A stretch of 40,675 nucleotides of DNA from Synechococcus sp. TMED19 (lineage in GTDB: Bacteria; Cyanobacteriota; Cyanobacteriia; PCC-6307; Cyanobiaceae): NCBI GenBank assembly GCA_002168155.1, contig NHBY01000010.1:73854-114528 (forward strand), in the 5' to 3' direction. Each line of letters opens with the position of its first letter. Within the stretch, counting starts at the first letter, position 1. Position numbers and translations under genes: made by a program. Shown here piece after piece: positions 1 to 8,294 of this stretch. Under the pieces are notes generated by a model. That model worked only from the letters and a program-made list of their open reading frames with translations, was not told the DNA's origin and did not search any database.

Positions 1-558
1 CTGCCTGCCGCCAGCGTGCTGGCCGGAACCGACGAGACGCTGCTCGTCGAAATCCAACAGCAGCTCAGTAGTGAACAACTCAGGCTCTATCGCAATACTG
101 ATCCCCGAGGAACTGAGCTGGCGGGTGGTCTCAAAAACGTGATGGCCATTGCCGCTGGCATCTGCGACGGCCTTGCCCTGGGTGCCAACGCTCGGGCCTC
201 GTTGCTGACACGAGCGCTGGCGGAGATGGCCTTGGTGCTTGAGCAGCAAGGTGGCCGCGCTGAAACCCTCTACGGCCTTGCCGGCATTGGCGATCTGATG
301 GCCACAGCCACAAGCCCATTGAGCCGGAACTATCGCTATGGCTGTTATCTGGCTGAAGGTCTCAGCAGCGAAGCTGCGCTGCAGAAGGTTGGTGCCACCG
401 TTGAAGGTCTGCCCACCTGTATGGCCCTCTGTCAGATGGCAACCGAACATGACTGGCAGTTACCCATCGCCAGCAGCGTTCTGGATTTGATTCTGGGTCA
501 GCTCAAGCCAGCCGAAGCACTACGACAGCTCATGCGCCGAGAACTGCGCAGCGAATGA
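1..558 (+). CDS. gpsA: Glycerol-3-phosphate dehydrogenase [NAD(P)+], C-terminal part (5' end outside window)
   Basis: Open reading frame from base 1; GpsA-type C-terminal domain motifs (TELAGGLKNVMAIAAGICDGL, GLAGIGDLMATATSPLSRNYRYG, VGATVEGLPT). Confidence 0.93.
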   Translation: MPAASVLAGTDETLLVEIQQQLSSEQLRLYRNTDPRGTELAGGLKNVMAIAAGICDGLALGANARASLLTRALAEMALVLEQQGGRAETLYGLAGIGDLMATATSPLSRNYRYGCYLAEGLSSEAALQKVGATVEGLPTCMALCQMATEHDWQLPIASSVLDLILGQLKPAEALRQLMRRELRSE

Positions 559-1418
559 TCAACAGCGTGGGACAAGGGGTCAGGATTGCCGCGGTTGATG
601 CCTTCACCACGAAGCCGCTGAGCGGAAATGGGGCCGCTGTAGTGCTGTTAGAGCAACCAGCTGATGACGAATGGATGCAGCAGCTGGCCGCTGAACTGAA
701 CCAGTCGGAAACCGCGTTCTTGTGGGCTGATTCAGGGACATGGCGCCTGCGCTGGTTCACACCCACCTGTGAAGTTCGGCTGTGCGGTCACGGAACCCTT
801 GCGGCGGTTGTGGCTTTGCAGGGCTGGGGGCTGCTGGTTCAGGGGCAGACCTACCAACTTCACACCTTGAGCGGAGCACTGCAGGTGGAACTCAACGCAC
901 CGGGTAAGGCCAGTGTTGATCTACCAAGCGGCGATCTGCTGATTCGCGACGAGGAAGCCTGGATGTCCAACGCCGTTGGGGGAAAACCCCAGCAGTGTTG
1001 GACATCGTTGCTGGGTTACGGCGTCATGTTGCTGCCGCCGACGGCCGACCTGGAATCTCTTGACCCTGATCACAGCGGCTGGGCCAAAGGGCCTGAAGTC
1101 GGCTGGGTCGTTATGCAAGACGGGACAGATGATTACGACTACAGACTGCGCTTTTTTGCCCCTGGCCTGGGACTGAGGGAGGACCCGGTGACCGGTTCAG
1201 CCCATTCCTTGGTGGCACCGTTGTGGTGCCGTCGACTGGCCAAAACGACAGTGAGAGGTTGGCAGCCCTCACATCGTCCCGGAGGTCTCTGGGCGACACC
1301 GCTGAACTCCGGCATGATCCGTTTGCAAGGGTCAGCTGTGGTCCTCTGGGACGGACGTTTGCAGCAGCAACCGGTCTGCACTACTCCACTCTCATGGCGA
1401 CGCAAAAGCACCGATTGA
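555..1418 (+). CDS. PhzF family isomerase/epimerase-like protein
   Basis: DAFTTKPLSGNGAAVVLL...NQSETAFLW...RWFTPTCEVRLCGHGTLAA and EDPVTGSAHS are PhzF-family motifs; ATGA overlap with gpsA. Confidence 0.9.
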   Translation: MINSVGQGVRIAAVDAFTTKPLSGNGAAVVLLEQPADDEWMQQLAAELNQSETAFLWADSGTWRLRWFTPTCEVRLCGHGTLAAVVALQGWGLLVQGQTYQLHTLSGALQVELNAPGKASVDLPSGDLLIRDEEAWMSNAVGGKPQQCWTSLLGYGVMLLPPTADLESLDPDHSGWAKGPEVGWVVMQDGTDDYDYRLRFFAPGLGLREDPVTGSAHSLVAPLWCRRLAKTTVRGWQPSHRPGGLWATPLNSGMIRLQGSAVVLWDGRLQQQPVCTTPLSWRRKSTD

Positions 1419-2374
1419 ACCGATGTCTCGGTACTTGGCGTGGCCGCCTGCCAGACATGTTGTTGTTGTTGACGCCCTTGGCACTCAGCACGTTGCTGGT
1501 AACGGTTGTGGCGCCTCTTCTCAGCGCCCGCAGGACTGAGCCCAGCAGCGAAATCATCGACGCTCTTCTGAAGGAGCCGCAGCAAGCCTCCATGAGCTCT
1601 GCAGTTCCTACACCTCCTGCGGATCTGGCCATCCCGAGGAAGCAGCGAGCCGATCCCGCTCTCGAGATCCGCGTGTTGCTGCAAAAGGTTCCCGCCCGTG
1701 TGATGCTCGCTGCATCCGGGACTCCACCGCTGCAAAGGACGGATGGGAATCCGTGGAGAACCCCCCAAAAAGGGCAGGCGCTGTCGTGCCGCAAAGGCGC
1801 TCTCACTCTGGGCAACACGCGCGGGCCTGCTGAACTGTGGCTGCAGCCAAGAGCAGGTATCGCAACAGCCGTCGGACCTAACCGCTATCGCGGTCGTTTT
1901 CGCTTCCTTTGTCAGGGGCAGATGATGCGCGTCATCAATCACATCCCCCTGGAGGACTACATCGCATCTGTGGTGGGGGCCGAAATGCCATCGCATTGGC
2001 ATCAACAAGCTCTGCAGGCCCAGGCCATTGCTGCTCGCTCCTATGCCATGGCTCATCTGGCTAGACCAGCAGATCGGCACTGGAACCTGGGTGACACAAC
2101 GCGTTGGCAGGCCTACAAGGGTCTGGCCAGTGAAAGTTCACGAGGACGCGAGGCTGCGGGAGCGACCAGGGGACTGATCCTCAGCGTTGATGGTGGGATT
2201 GTCGAAAGCCTTTATGCAGCAAACCGTCAGCTCAGCCTGGAAGCCCATGGACGGCTAGGGGCAAGCATGAGCCAACACGGGGCCCGAGAACTAGCTGAGA
2301 AGGGGTATCGCTACACCCAGATCCTCGCGACGTACTACCCCGGTGCGAGCCTGTCTCGGCTGGAGCGCCGTTGA
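1394..2374 (+). CDS. SpoIID/LytB domain protein, secreted or membrane-anchored
   Basis: Motifs YRGRFRFLCQ, VINHIPLEDYIASVVGAEMPSHWHQQALQAQAIAARSYA and SQHGARELAEKGYRYTQILATYYPG; start chosen at internal ATG 1394 ahead of a hydrophobic segment (ORF opens at 1223). Confidence 0.85.
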   Translation: MATQKHRLNRCLGTWRGRLPDMLLLLTPLALSTLLVTVVAPLLSARRTEPSSEIIDALLKEPQQASMSSAVPTPPADLAIPRKQRADPALEIRVLLQKVPARVMLAASGTPPLQRTDGNPWRTPQKGQALSCRKGALTLGNTRGPAELWLQPRAGIATAVGPNRYRGRFRFLCQGQMMRVINHIPLEDYIASVVGAEMPSHWHQQALQAQAIAARSYAMAHLARPADRHWNLGDTTRWQAYKGLASESSRGREAAGATRGLILSVDGGIVESLYAANRQLSLEAHGRLGASMSQHGARELAEKGYRYTQILATYYPGASLSRLERR

Positions 2375-2380
2375 AGCCCC

Positions 2381-3205
2381 ATGGAGAGCCTTGCCCAGCA
2401 ATCTGTAGTGGTGCAGGGATCAGCCCTGGCCTCAGGTGCGCTGGTGCCTCTACAGACCGATCTTCTCGAGCTGCCATCTGTTGAACCGTTTGTCGTGCGG
2501 AGGCTGTTGAGTGCGACGCCAAAGCATCTGCAGCGTGCTGGACCGAAACCGAACCCTTTCCTTCCTTGCGATCCTCGACTGGAGGTCTGCAATCTCGATG
2601 AGCATGTGGTCCTGCTGAATAAATACCCAGTTCAACCGGGACACCTGCTGCTGATCAGCAAGGAGTGGAAACCACAGACCGGATGGTTACAGGCGATTGA
2701 TTTCAGGGCCTTAGTTGAGATTTGGACTGCACAACCAGGCCTGTGGTTCTTCAACAGCGGCCCCGATGCCGGGGCTAGTCAGCCCCATCGCCATGTGCAG
2801 TTGCTGCCGAGAATGGAGAACGAGCCACGTTGTCCGATGGAGGCGACGTATCTCAAGCTTCTCGCTGGAGAGAAGCCGACACATCAATGGCAACAACGAC
2901 TGGCGTGCCGGCGCCTGAGGGGGGTCTCAACGCTGCAGCCAACTGAGCTACATGACATCTACCTTGAGCTGGCTTTTGCCTTGGGTTTAGGAAGTCCTGA
3001 GAGAGAGGAAAAACCACTGATTCCCCACAACATCCTGATTTCAGACGGTTGGATGGTGATGGTGCCAAGAGGCCGGGAAGCCCACGCTGGGTTCAGCATC
3101 AATGCCCTGGGCTTCGCGGGATATCTGCTTGCGACCAGACAGTCAGACGTGCCCTGGCTCGAGCGTCATGGCCCAGGCCAACTGCTCGATCAGGTCAGTG
3201 CCTGA
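2381..3205 (+). CDS. ATP adenylyltransferase / Ap4A phosphorylase family protein
   Basis: NKYPVQPGHLLLISKEWKPQTGWL and NSGPDAGASQPHRHVQLLP (HIT-like HxHxQ-type motif) resemble Ap4A phosphorylase. Confidence 0.88.
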   Translation: MESLAQQSVVVQGSALASGALVPLQTDLLELPSVEPFVVRRLLSATPKHLQRAGPKPNPFLPCDPRLEVCNLDEHVVLLNKYPVQPGHLLLISKEWKPQTGWLQAIDFRALVEIWTAQPGLWFFNSGPDAGASQPHRHVQLLPRMENEPRCPMEATYLKLLAGEKPTHQWQQRLACRRLRGVSTLQPTELHDIYLELAFALGLGSPEREEKPLIPHNILISDGWMVMVPRGREAHAGFSINALGFAGYLLATRQSDVPWLERHGPGQLLDQVSA

Positions 3206-3212
3206 AACAAGT

Positions 3213-3491
3213 TCACGAAGAGCTGACCTCGTCGCGTTGCATCTGTCCTTCAAGGGTGCTGATCGATGCGTTCACAGCCGCAAGCTGCCGTTCAACGGCA
3301 TCACGCCAGCCTTTGAGCATGTGCAATTTGCGGCGCTGGTGCCTTGCGCGTGATTCATCCGAAAAGGCGTCGGATAGGCAACAGCCAGACAGGGGGAACA
3401 TGTCAATATGGGCGCGACGCGCTCGTTCTAGCTCGGAGCTCGTCAACTCTGTTGTCTTTTGCCTTGGACCTGTGACGTGCGCAGCTCGCAA
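3213..3491 (-). CDS. Small conserved hypothetical protein
   Basis: 92-aa ORF filling the gap between its neighbours; coherent amphipathic composition (SELERARRAHIDMFPLSGCCLSDAFSDESRARHQRRKLHMLKGWRDAVERQL). Confidence 0.55.
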   Translation of the reverse strand: MRAAHVTGPRQKTTELTSSELERARRAHIDMFPLSGCCLSDAFSDESRARHQRRKLHMLKGWRDAVERQLAAVNASISTLEGQMQRDEVSSS

Positions 3492-3567
3492 GGCCCTATC
3501 AGGGATTTATTTCTCTCTGGACAGAAGAAAATCTGCAGCAACAGCACCTAAGTCTCAACTGGGACGC

Positions 3568-5166
3568 ATGTTGAGAGGGATCAGCCTCGTGAGTCCCATG
3601 CGCCCCCTTTGTCTGGCCGCCGCCGTTGTACTCGGAGCTGCACCCGCAGCCTGGGCCGATGTCGCCCTAATGGCCGGCCAGCGGGCTATACCGCTGCGAG
3701 GGGAGTTCAACGCAGTACCCGTGCTGCACTCCAATCAGCCGGAAGAGGTGGTCGGGCCAGGAATATTGGTGAGCACAGCCCAGGGCTCCGCCACGGCGGA
3801 AACTGGAGAGGTGCTGCGCAATGCCGAGTACACCTTCAATGGTGACTTCGGAATTCACGCCCACCACAAGTACTACCCCAAGGACAAGGCCAGGCTTGGT
3901 ACTGCACGGTTGCGGGGGACCCTGACGATCGCCGCCATCGCCATCAACCCGGGCAACCAGGACGTTGAGCTGGTCCTGGACCGTGGTTCAGTCAAAAACA
4001 GCTTTCAGGCTCCTTACAAAGCCAATGGCCTAATGGGCGTAAAGGCCCAGGGGCACCGCCCCTGGAATGCCGGCCCTGGAGATGCCACCTCTGTTCAAAT
4101 GCTGCGCGGGAATCTTGATCGAGACCTGCCTGAGCGTGTGGTTATCCCGGCACGCAGCCGCATCGTGCTCTTTACAACCAAGCTGCCGGCGCGGGGCATT
4201 GCCAACGCCCTGGTCAAAGGGAGAAGCAGCGGTCCTTTCCAGATGGCCGTTGTCGCGGCAGAGGACCCACGCACGGAATCAGACCTGCTGGCCGTATTGG
4301 ATGCAGGACGCCTTGCAGATGGTCGCGTTTACCTCGACAAAGTGGACAAGATCGTCAGGCGCGAGGTGTTCTCTCGCGTTGCTGGTGTGGCCATCGGTGA
4401 CCGCTATCAGGCCAACGTTGCCCATGACCTACGCCACTTCCCACTTCACGTCCCGCTGACAACCACCACCCGGCACCACTTCGGCACCGGAGAAAATCAG
4501 GTCAATTCCCTGGCGAGCCGCATGCGCGACTCATCCCTCGACAACGTGGGCACCTATGGGGTGCGCTACGACATTGACCTCGAGCTGGTCGGAGAAGGCA
4601 TGCATCGATTGATGCTCAGCCACCCCACATTTTCCGGAAAACAGTTCACCGCCTTCCGCGGCACCATTGGCATCAGCGAGGGTGATAGTTACGAGGAAGT
4701 GCATGTCGGAATGCGTTCAGGTCAGAGCCTTGAGCTCAAAAGCCTGCAACTCAGCACCGATCGTTCCCGCAAGGTTCGGGTGAGCCTGGTCTATCCCGCC
4801 GATGCAACCCCCGGGCATCTTCTGAGTGTTGTGCCTGACAGCCAGCTGGCATCTCTCCGACGGAAGGAGACCCTCATGGAAACAGCACGTCAGACAGCCG
4901 CTGCAATGCCAATGGCAGTCATCGCTCCACCTCAGCCAGGCCAGGCACAACTGAAAAAAAATCCTGTTGACGTGCTGCGGAAGACCAATGAGGTGAAGCA
5001 AGAGGAACAGCCTGACGCTGTAGTTGCCGCCGACCCAATAGCACCACCCGCTATAGATCCAAGTGCACCTCCTGTGCTGCCCCAAGGCAACTGGCCACCG
5101 GGTGCACCTGCCATGGTGGATCCAACTAGGACGATCAAGTTGATGCGCAACTGGTTGGGTCGATAG
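3568..5166 (+). CDS. DUF3370-like secreted protein
   Basis: Signal peptide (MRPLCLAAAVVLGAAPAAWA), then GEFNAVPVLHSNQPEEVVGPGILVSTAQGSA...FNGDFGIHAHHKYY; Pro-rich C-terminus. ORF opens at 3049, but that extension overlaps the upstream CDS, so the start was set to ATG 3568. Confidence 0.75.
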   Translation: MLRGISLVSPMRPLCLAAAVVLGAAPAAWADVALMAGQRAIPLRGEFNAVPVLHSNQPEEVVGPGILVSTAQGSATAETGEVLRNAEYTFNGDFGIHAHHKYYPKDKARLGTARLRGTLTIAAIAINPGNQDVELVLDRGSVKNSFQAPYKANGLMGVKAQGHRPWNAGPGDATSVQMLRGNLDRDLPERVVIPARSRIVLFTTKLPARGIANALVKGRSSGPFQMAVVAAEDPRTESDLLAVLDAGRLADGRVYLDKVDKIVRREVFSRVAGVAIGDRYQANVAHDLRHFPLHVPLTTTTRHHFGTGENQVNSLASRMRDSSLDNVGTYGVRYDIDLELVGEGMHRLMLSHPTFSGKQFTAFRGTIGISEGDSYEEVHVGMRSGQSLELKSLQLSTDRSRKVRVSLVYPADATPGHLLSVVPDSQLASLRRKETLMETARQTAAAMPMAVIAPPQPGQAQLKKNPVDVLRKTNEVKQEEQPDAVVAADPIAPPAIDPSAPPVLPQGNWPPGAPAMVDPTRTIKLMRNWLGR

Positions 5167-5192
5167 GCTCCGGCGCAGAGCGCGATTCTCTT

Positions 5193-6161
5193 TTGTCAGC
5201 AGAAGACGAAACAAAGAGAGTCAGCCTCGAGTTGCGGAAGGACACGATTCAGCGTCTTGATGAGCTGCGGAAGCAATGGTCCCTGCGAAGCCGGGGCCAG
5301 GCGATCCAGAGGATGCTGGATACGGTCCTTAGCGACCTCGAGCAGGACCCTGAGGATGACGAGGAGACCCTGAGAGATACGGCGGAAGAGCATCTGGAAG
5401 GTGCCATCGTTCTGGTCTCCGGCGGGGAAGAAAGCGAAAAAGAAACAGACTGCGCCTCTGAGGGGGCACCCCGTGGACTGGGGATTGACCTTCCTGGCTT
5501 TGTTTCTAAAAGAACCACTCAGCTACGAAAGAGCCTTCAAGAACCGCGGTTAAGCGAGGCGCAAGCCGGCGGTGAGCGCTTCTCAGTGATGGATGAGGAC
5601 CATCTCGCTCAGGCGGTCCGGGCCGTCCAGCAACATTGGATGACCCTCTACGGAAGTGAGCCCAACTCTGCAGTTCTTGAAGCCGCCGTGTACTGGCTGA
5701 GCCATGAGATCTGGCCAGGCGCCGACGCAGCCGAGGGAAAGCCATTCACATGGAATGCTTTGCAGCAAGTGATGCTGGGTTACGCACCCGGATGGGAAAT
5801 CAGAGAGGCCAGTGTTGACCGTGTCGTGGTTGCTGCAGGAGTGTTAGAAGATCCATTCAGTGCCGCAGAGCTCCCAGGACGGGTGCCTTCATTGGTTGGC
5901 CGGATGGTCCAACGCTTGAGAAGACGACGACGAGGTTCTCCATTCCTCGACCTGCAGAGCACGATGAGCACCCAGGGATCACTGAAGATGCTTGGACTTC
6001 CAACAGCCGCTGGCCACAAGCTCACACTTGCGGAAATCAGAGAGGCCTATCGGCAGAAGGCCCTAGCCAATCACCCGGATGCTGGCGGAAACGCAGAAGA
6101 AATGCGCCGCCTCAATGAGGCATACCAGCTACTGAAACAGCGTTTCGTGCGTCGCGACTGA
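5193..6161 (+). CDS. Protein with RHH/CopG-like N-terminus and C-terminal J-domain
   Basis: N-term TKRVSLELRKDTIQRLDELRKQWSLRSRGQAIQRMLDTVL resembles a ribbon-helix-helix; C-term LTLAEIREAYRQKALANHPDAGGNAEEMRRLNEAYQLLKQR has the HPD motif of J-domains. TTG start. Confidence 0.82.
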   Translation: MSAEDETKRVSLELRKDTIQRLDELRKQWSLRSRGQAIQRMLDTVLSDLEQDPEDDEETLRDTAEEHLEGAIVLVSGGEESEKETDCASEGAPRGLGIDLPGFVSKRTTQLRKSLQEPRLSEAQAGGERFSVMDEDHLAQAVRAVQQHWMTLYGSEPNSAVLEAAVYWLSHEIWPGADAAEGKPFTWNALQQVMLGYAPGWEIREASVDRVVVAAGVLEDPFSAAELPGRVPSLVGRMVQRLRRRRRGSPFLDLQSTMSTQGSLKMLGLPTAAGHKLTLAEIREAYRQKALANHPDAGGNAEEMRRLNEAYQLLKQRFVRRD

Positions 6162-6390
6162 GGCACAATCTGAGTCCTGGCAGTAGACCAAGACAAGATG
6201 CCTGAGCCTGGAGTCAAGCGGAGGTCGGCTCACGCCCCAAGCGACCGTATTGAATCAAGCCGATGGAACGCAGGCGAATCAATCGGCTTCAATTCAGCAA
6301 GGCAGCTCTAATGACAACAACAGATGGTCGAAATCTGGGGACTGCTGTGATTGACCAGGACAGGAACAGGTGTCGCAGCACATAAACCTT

Positions 6391-6438
6391 CTTGGCAAAG
6401 AGCGATGCAGCGAGCACTGCAATGCGCGGTTAGCCAAG
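6391..6438. repeat. Interrupted inverted repeat (nested stem-loop)
   Basis: CTTGGC...GCG.TGCAG-cgagca-CTGCA..CGC...GCCAAG. Confidence 0.7.
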
Positions 6439-7011
6439 AACGCCTATGCACATCAAGCATCTCATTCAGGACGCAACCCTAGTCCCATGAAGATCCAATA
6501 CAAAGACACACAATAACTGCAACAATCTCCCGCCTCGGAAATCACTCCATTGCATGCTGCCAAATTTGAGCCCTGAGCGATCCACGGCTCAACCAGGGCG
6601 CACTGCAACTGCTCCAACATCTGACCGGAAAAGGAACCTGGACAGAAGCTGATCACACGCAAGAGAGGTCCCCAATGAGCGGAATGCAGGCCGCCAAACA
6701 TGGTTAATGGTGACAGGGGAAATAAATCGCGGAGCGAGCAACGACGAACAACCAGCCAAACCACATGCAGCTGGCCCACATGAGACTTACAAATAGCCCG
6801 AAGGCAGGTCTATCCTGAGACGCTTGCGAATAGTTTGATGGTGTCCTTTTTGGCGCAGAGGCAAAAGGGCAGGATGATCCCGCAAGAGGCGAGTAGAGAG
6901 TCTGTCCTGTCTCAGAAAAGACTGCTTATGCGTCTCGCAGAAAGTCCTAAGCCGGACAATCGGGAGTCAGCGCATGGCTGAATAATCGATAAAAACGTGA
7001 TTCTTGTTTGA

Positions 7012-7054
7012 CGGGTTGGGCACTATTCGGCGGTGTGCCCGGCCAAAAAACCCG
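7012..7054. repeat. Interrupted inverted repeat
   Basis: CGGGTTGGGCAC ... GTGCCC-ggccaaaa-AACCCG. Confidence 0.65.
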
Positions 7055-7181
7055 AAATCAAGAATTCCAGATTGTGAGCACAAAATTGGTCCAGAGCGGA
7101 TGTCCAGGGCAATTGGACAACACCACGGACGCCGCCCAAGTCCCTTGCTACAGTGGACATTTACCTAGTTCATTCAAGTAC

Positions 7182-7208
7182 GCGTACCTGTGTTTGACAC
7201 AGGTACGC
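7182..7208. repeat. Perfect inverted repeat, 12-bp arms with 3-nt spacer
   Basis: GCGTACCTGTGT-TTG-ACACAGGTACGC read directly. Confidence 0.95.
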
Positions 7209-7293
7209 AGGCCCTATGCCCCATCGCCCAACCCCTTCAGCAAGGAGCAAAGGCGTAACCGACAAAAGAGCGGAGGCAAGTCCAATGCAACCC

Positions 7294-7319
7294 GCCTGGG
7301 ACTCATCTCGAGTCCAGGC
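7294..7319. repeat. Inverted repeat, 10-bp stem with one bulge
   Basis: GCCTGGGACTC-ATCTC-GAGTCCAGGC read directly. Confidence 0.9.
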
Positions 7320-7621
7320 AAGAGATACAGCTAAGACCAAGGCGTCCCAATTCATACAGGCAAGACACGCAACAGCGCGATCGATTGGCAGTCGAGCCAG
7401 AGTCTTCACTCAGCAAAGCAAATGCGTTCAGGAAGCCTCAGGCGGGGAAGCTCTGGCGATTACGGCAAATCAGTGCAGCAGACGACCCATAAACAACTTT
7501 CTTGGAATGGACTCACCATGGGTCTAAAAAGTAGACCAGGTCGCAACAGTCGAGGAGAGGAAACGTACGTCCTCGTCATTCACCAATAAGAAGGGGAAGG
7601 CCAGAGGGCGGAAAACAAGGA

Positions 7622-7652
7622 ATTAAAAAGCCCCACCGTCTCAGGTGGGGCT
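7622..7652 (-). terminator. Rho-independent terminator of apcD
   Basis: On the minus strand AGCCCCACC-TGAGAC-GGTGGGGCT followed by TTTTAATT, downstream of the apcD stop; a second weaker hairpin lies at 7654-7677. Confidence 0.88.
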
Positions 7653-7696
7653 AAAGCCTGGACTTAAGCCAGGTCTTATGCGAGAGAGATGGACAA

Positions 7697-8191
7697 TCAA
7701 GTACTTGTCTGCATCCCTTGGATCAAATAGTCGAAGTAAGGACTCGCAACTCGTATGTCTTCAGGAGAAAGCAATGCCACCGATGCATCTTTGAGGCAAC
7801 GCATGGCCTCCACCATTCCCGGCATTGGTACGCCGAGGCTGTTGTACATCTCTCTGGCGCCGACTAGGCCAGTGTTCTCAATGAATCGTGTGCTGCCTGC
7901 AAGGACCCCGTAGGTCACGAGACGTAAATACCAGCTGTAATCACGCAGACATTGAGCACGCTGTTTCTGTCCGTAAGCATTGCCGCCAGGAGCGACATAT
8001 TCTGGCTTGCGGCCGAATAGCTGCTTTGCAGACTCATCAACGATTTTGCGTTCGTTGTCCGTCAGGACACGGGCCACACGGATGCGACCACTGCCATCGC
8101 TGAGATATGCCTCCATGGACTGCAGCTCCCCACTGGATGGGTAGCGCAGCTCATCGTCAGCTTGGAGGATCAGATCGCGTACAACGCTCAC
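7697..8191 (-). CDS. apcD: Allophycocyanin alpha-B subunit
   Basis: [90 protein letters not shown] match ApcD more closely than ApcA; bilin Cys in CLRD; GTG start. Confidence 0.92.
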   Translation of the reverse strand: MSVVRDLILQADDELRYPSSGELQSMEAYLSDGSGRIRVARVLTDNERKIVDESAKQLFGRKPEYVAPGGNAYGQKQRAQCLRDYSWYLRLVTYGVLAGSTRFIENTGLVGAREMYNSLGVPMPGMVEAMRCLKDASVALLSPEDIRVASPYFDYLIQGMQTST

Positions 8192-8294
8192 CGCGGCACC
8201 GGAGCTGAAACCATTTTATCCAGATCGACCCCCATAACCGCTGAGCCAAACGGGAATTGGCGTCAGATGTAATGCCGATTGTTAGGGTCCAGGT

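Noticed and set aside
1139-2080. 313-aa minus-strand ORF
   Set aside because: Antisense to the PhzF and SpoIID-domain genes, whose motifs are clear; Arg/Gln-rich shadow ORF.
3049-3567. N-terminal extension of the 705-aa ORF
   Set aside because: Overlaps the Ap4A phosphorylase gene and the minus-strand small gene; a signal peptide supports a start near 3568.
4717-5214. 165-aa minus-strand ORF
   Set aside because: Antisense shadow of the DUF3370-like gene end; Cys/Trp/Leu-rich composition.
6462-6779. 105-aa minus-strand ORF in the gap
   Set aside because: Cys/Trp-rich, no recognisable motif or domain pattern; looks like a chance ORF.
7008-7527. Overlapping plus-strand ORFs 7008-7334 and 7216-7527 in the gap
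   Set aside because: Composition not protein-like, several hairpins run through them, and they overlap each other in different frames; a real short gene is not excluded but unsupported.
7622-7677. Twin hairpins considered as part of a novel element
   Set aside because: The GC-rich hairpin with a minus-strand T-tract is a standard terminator for apcD.
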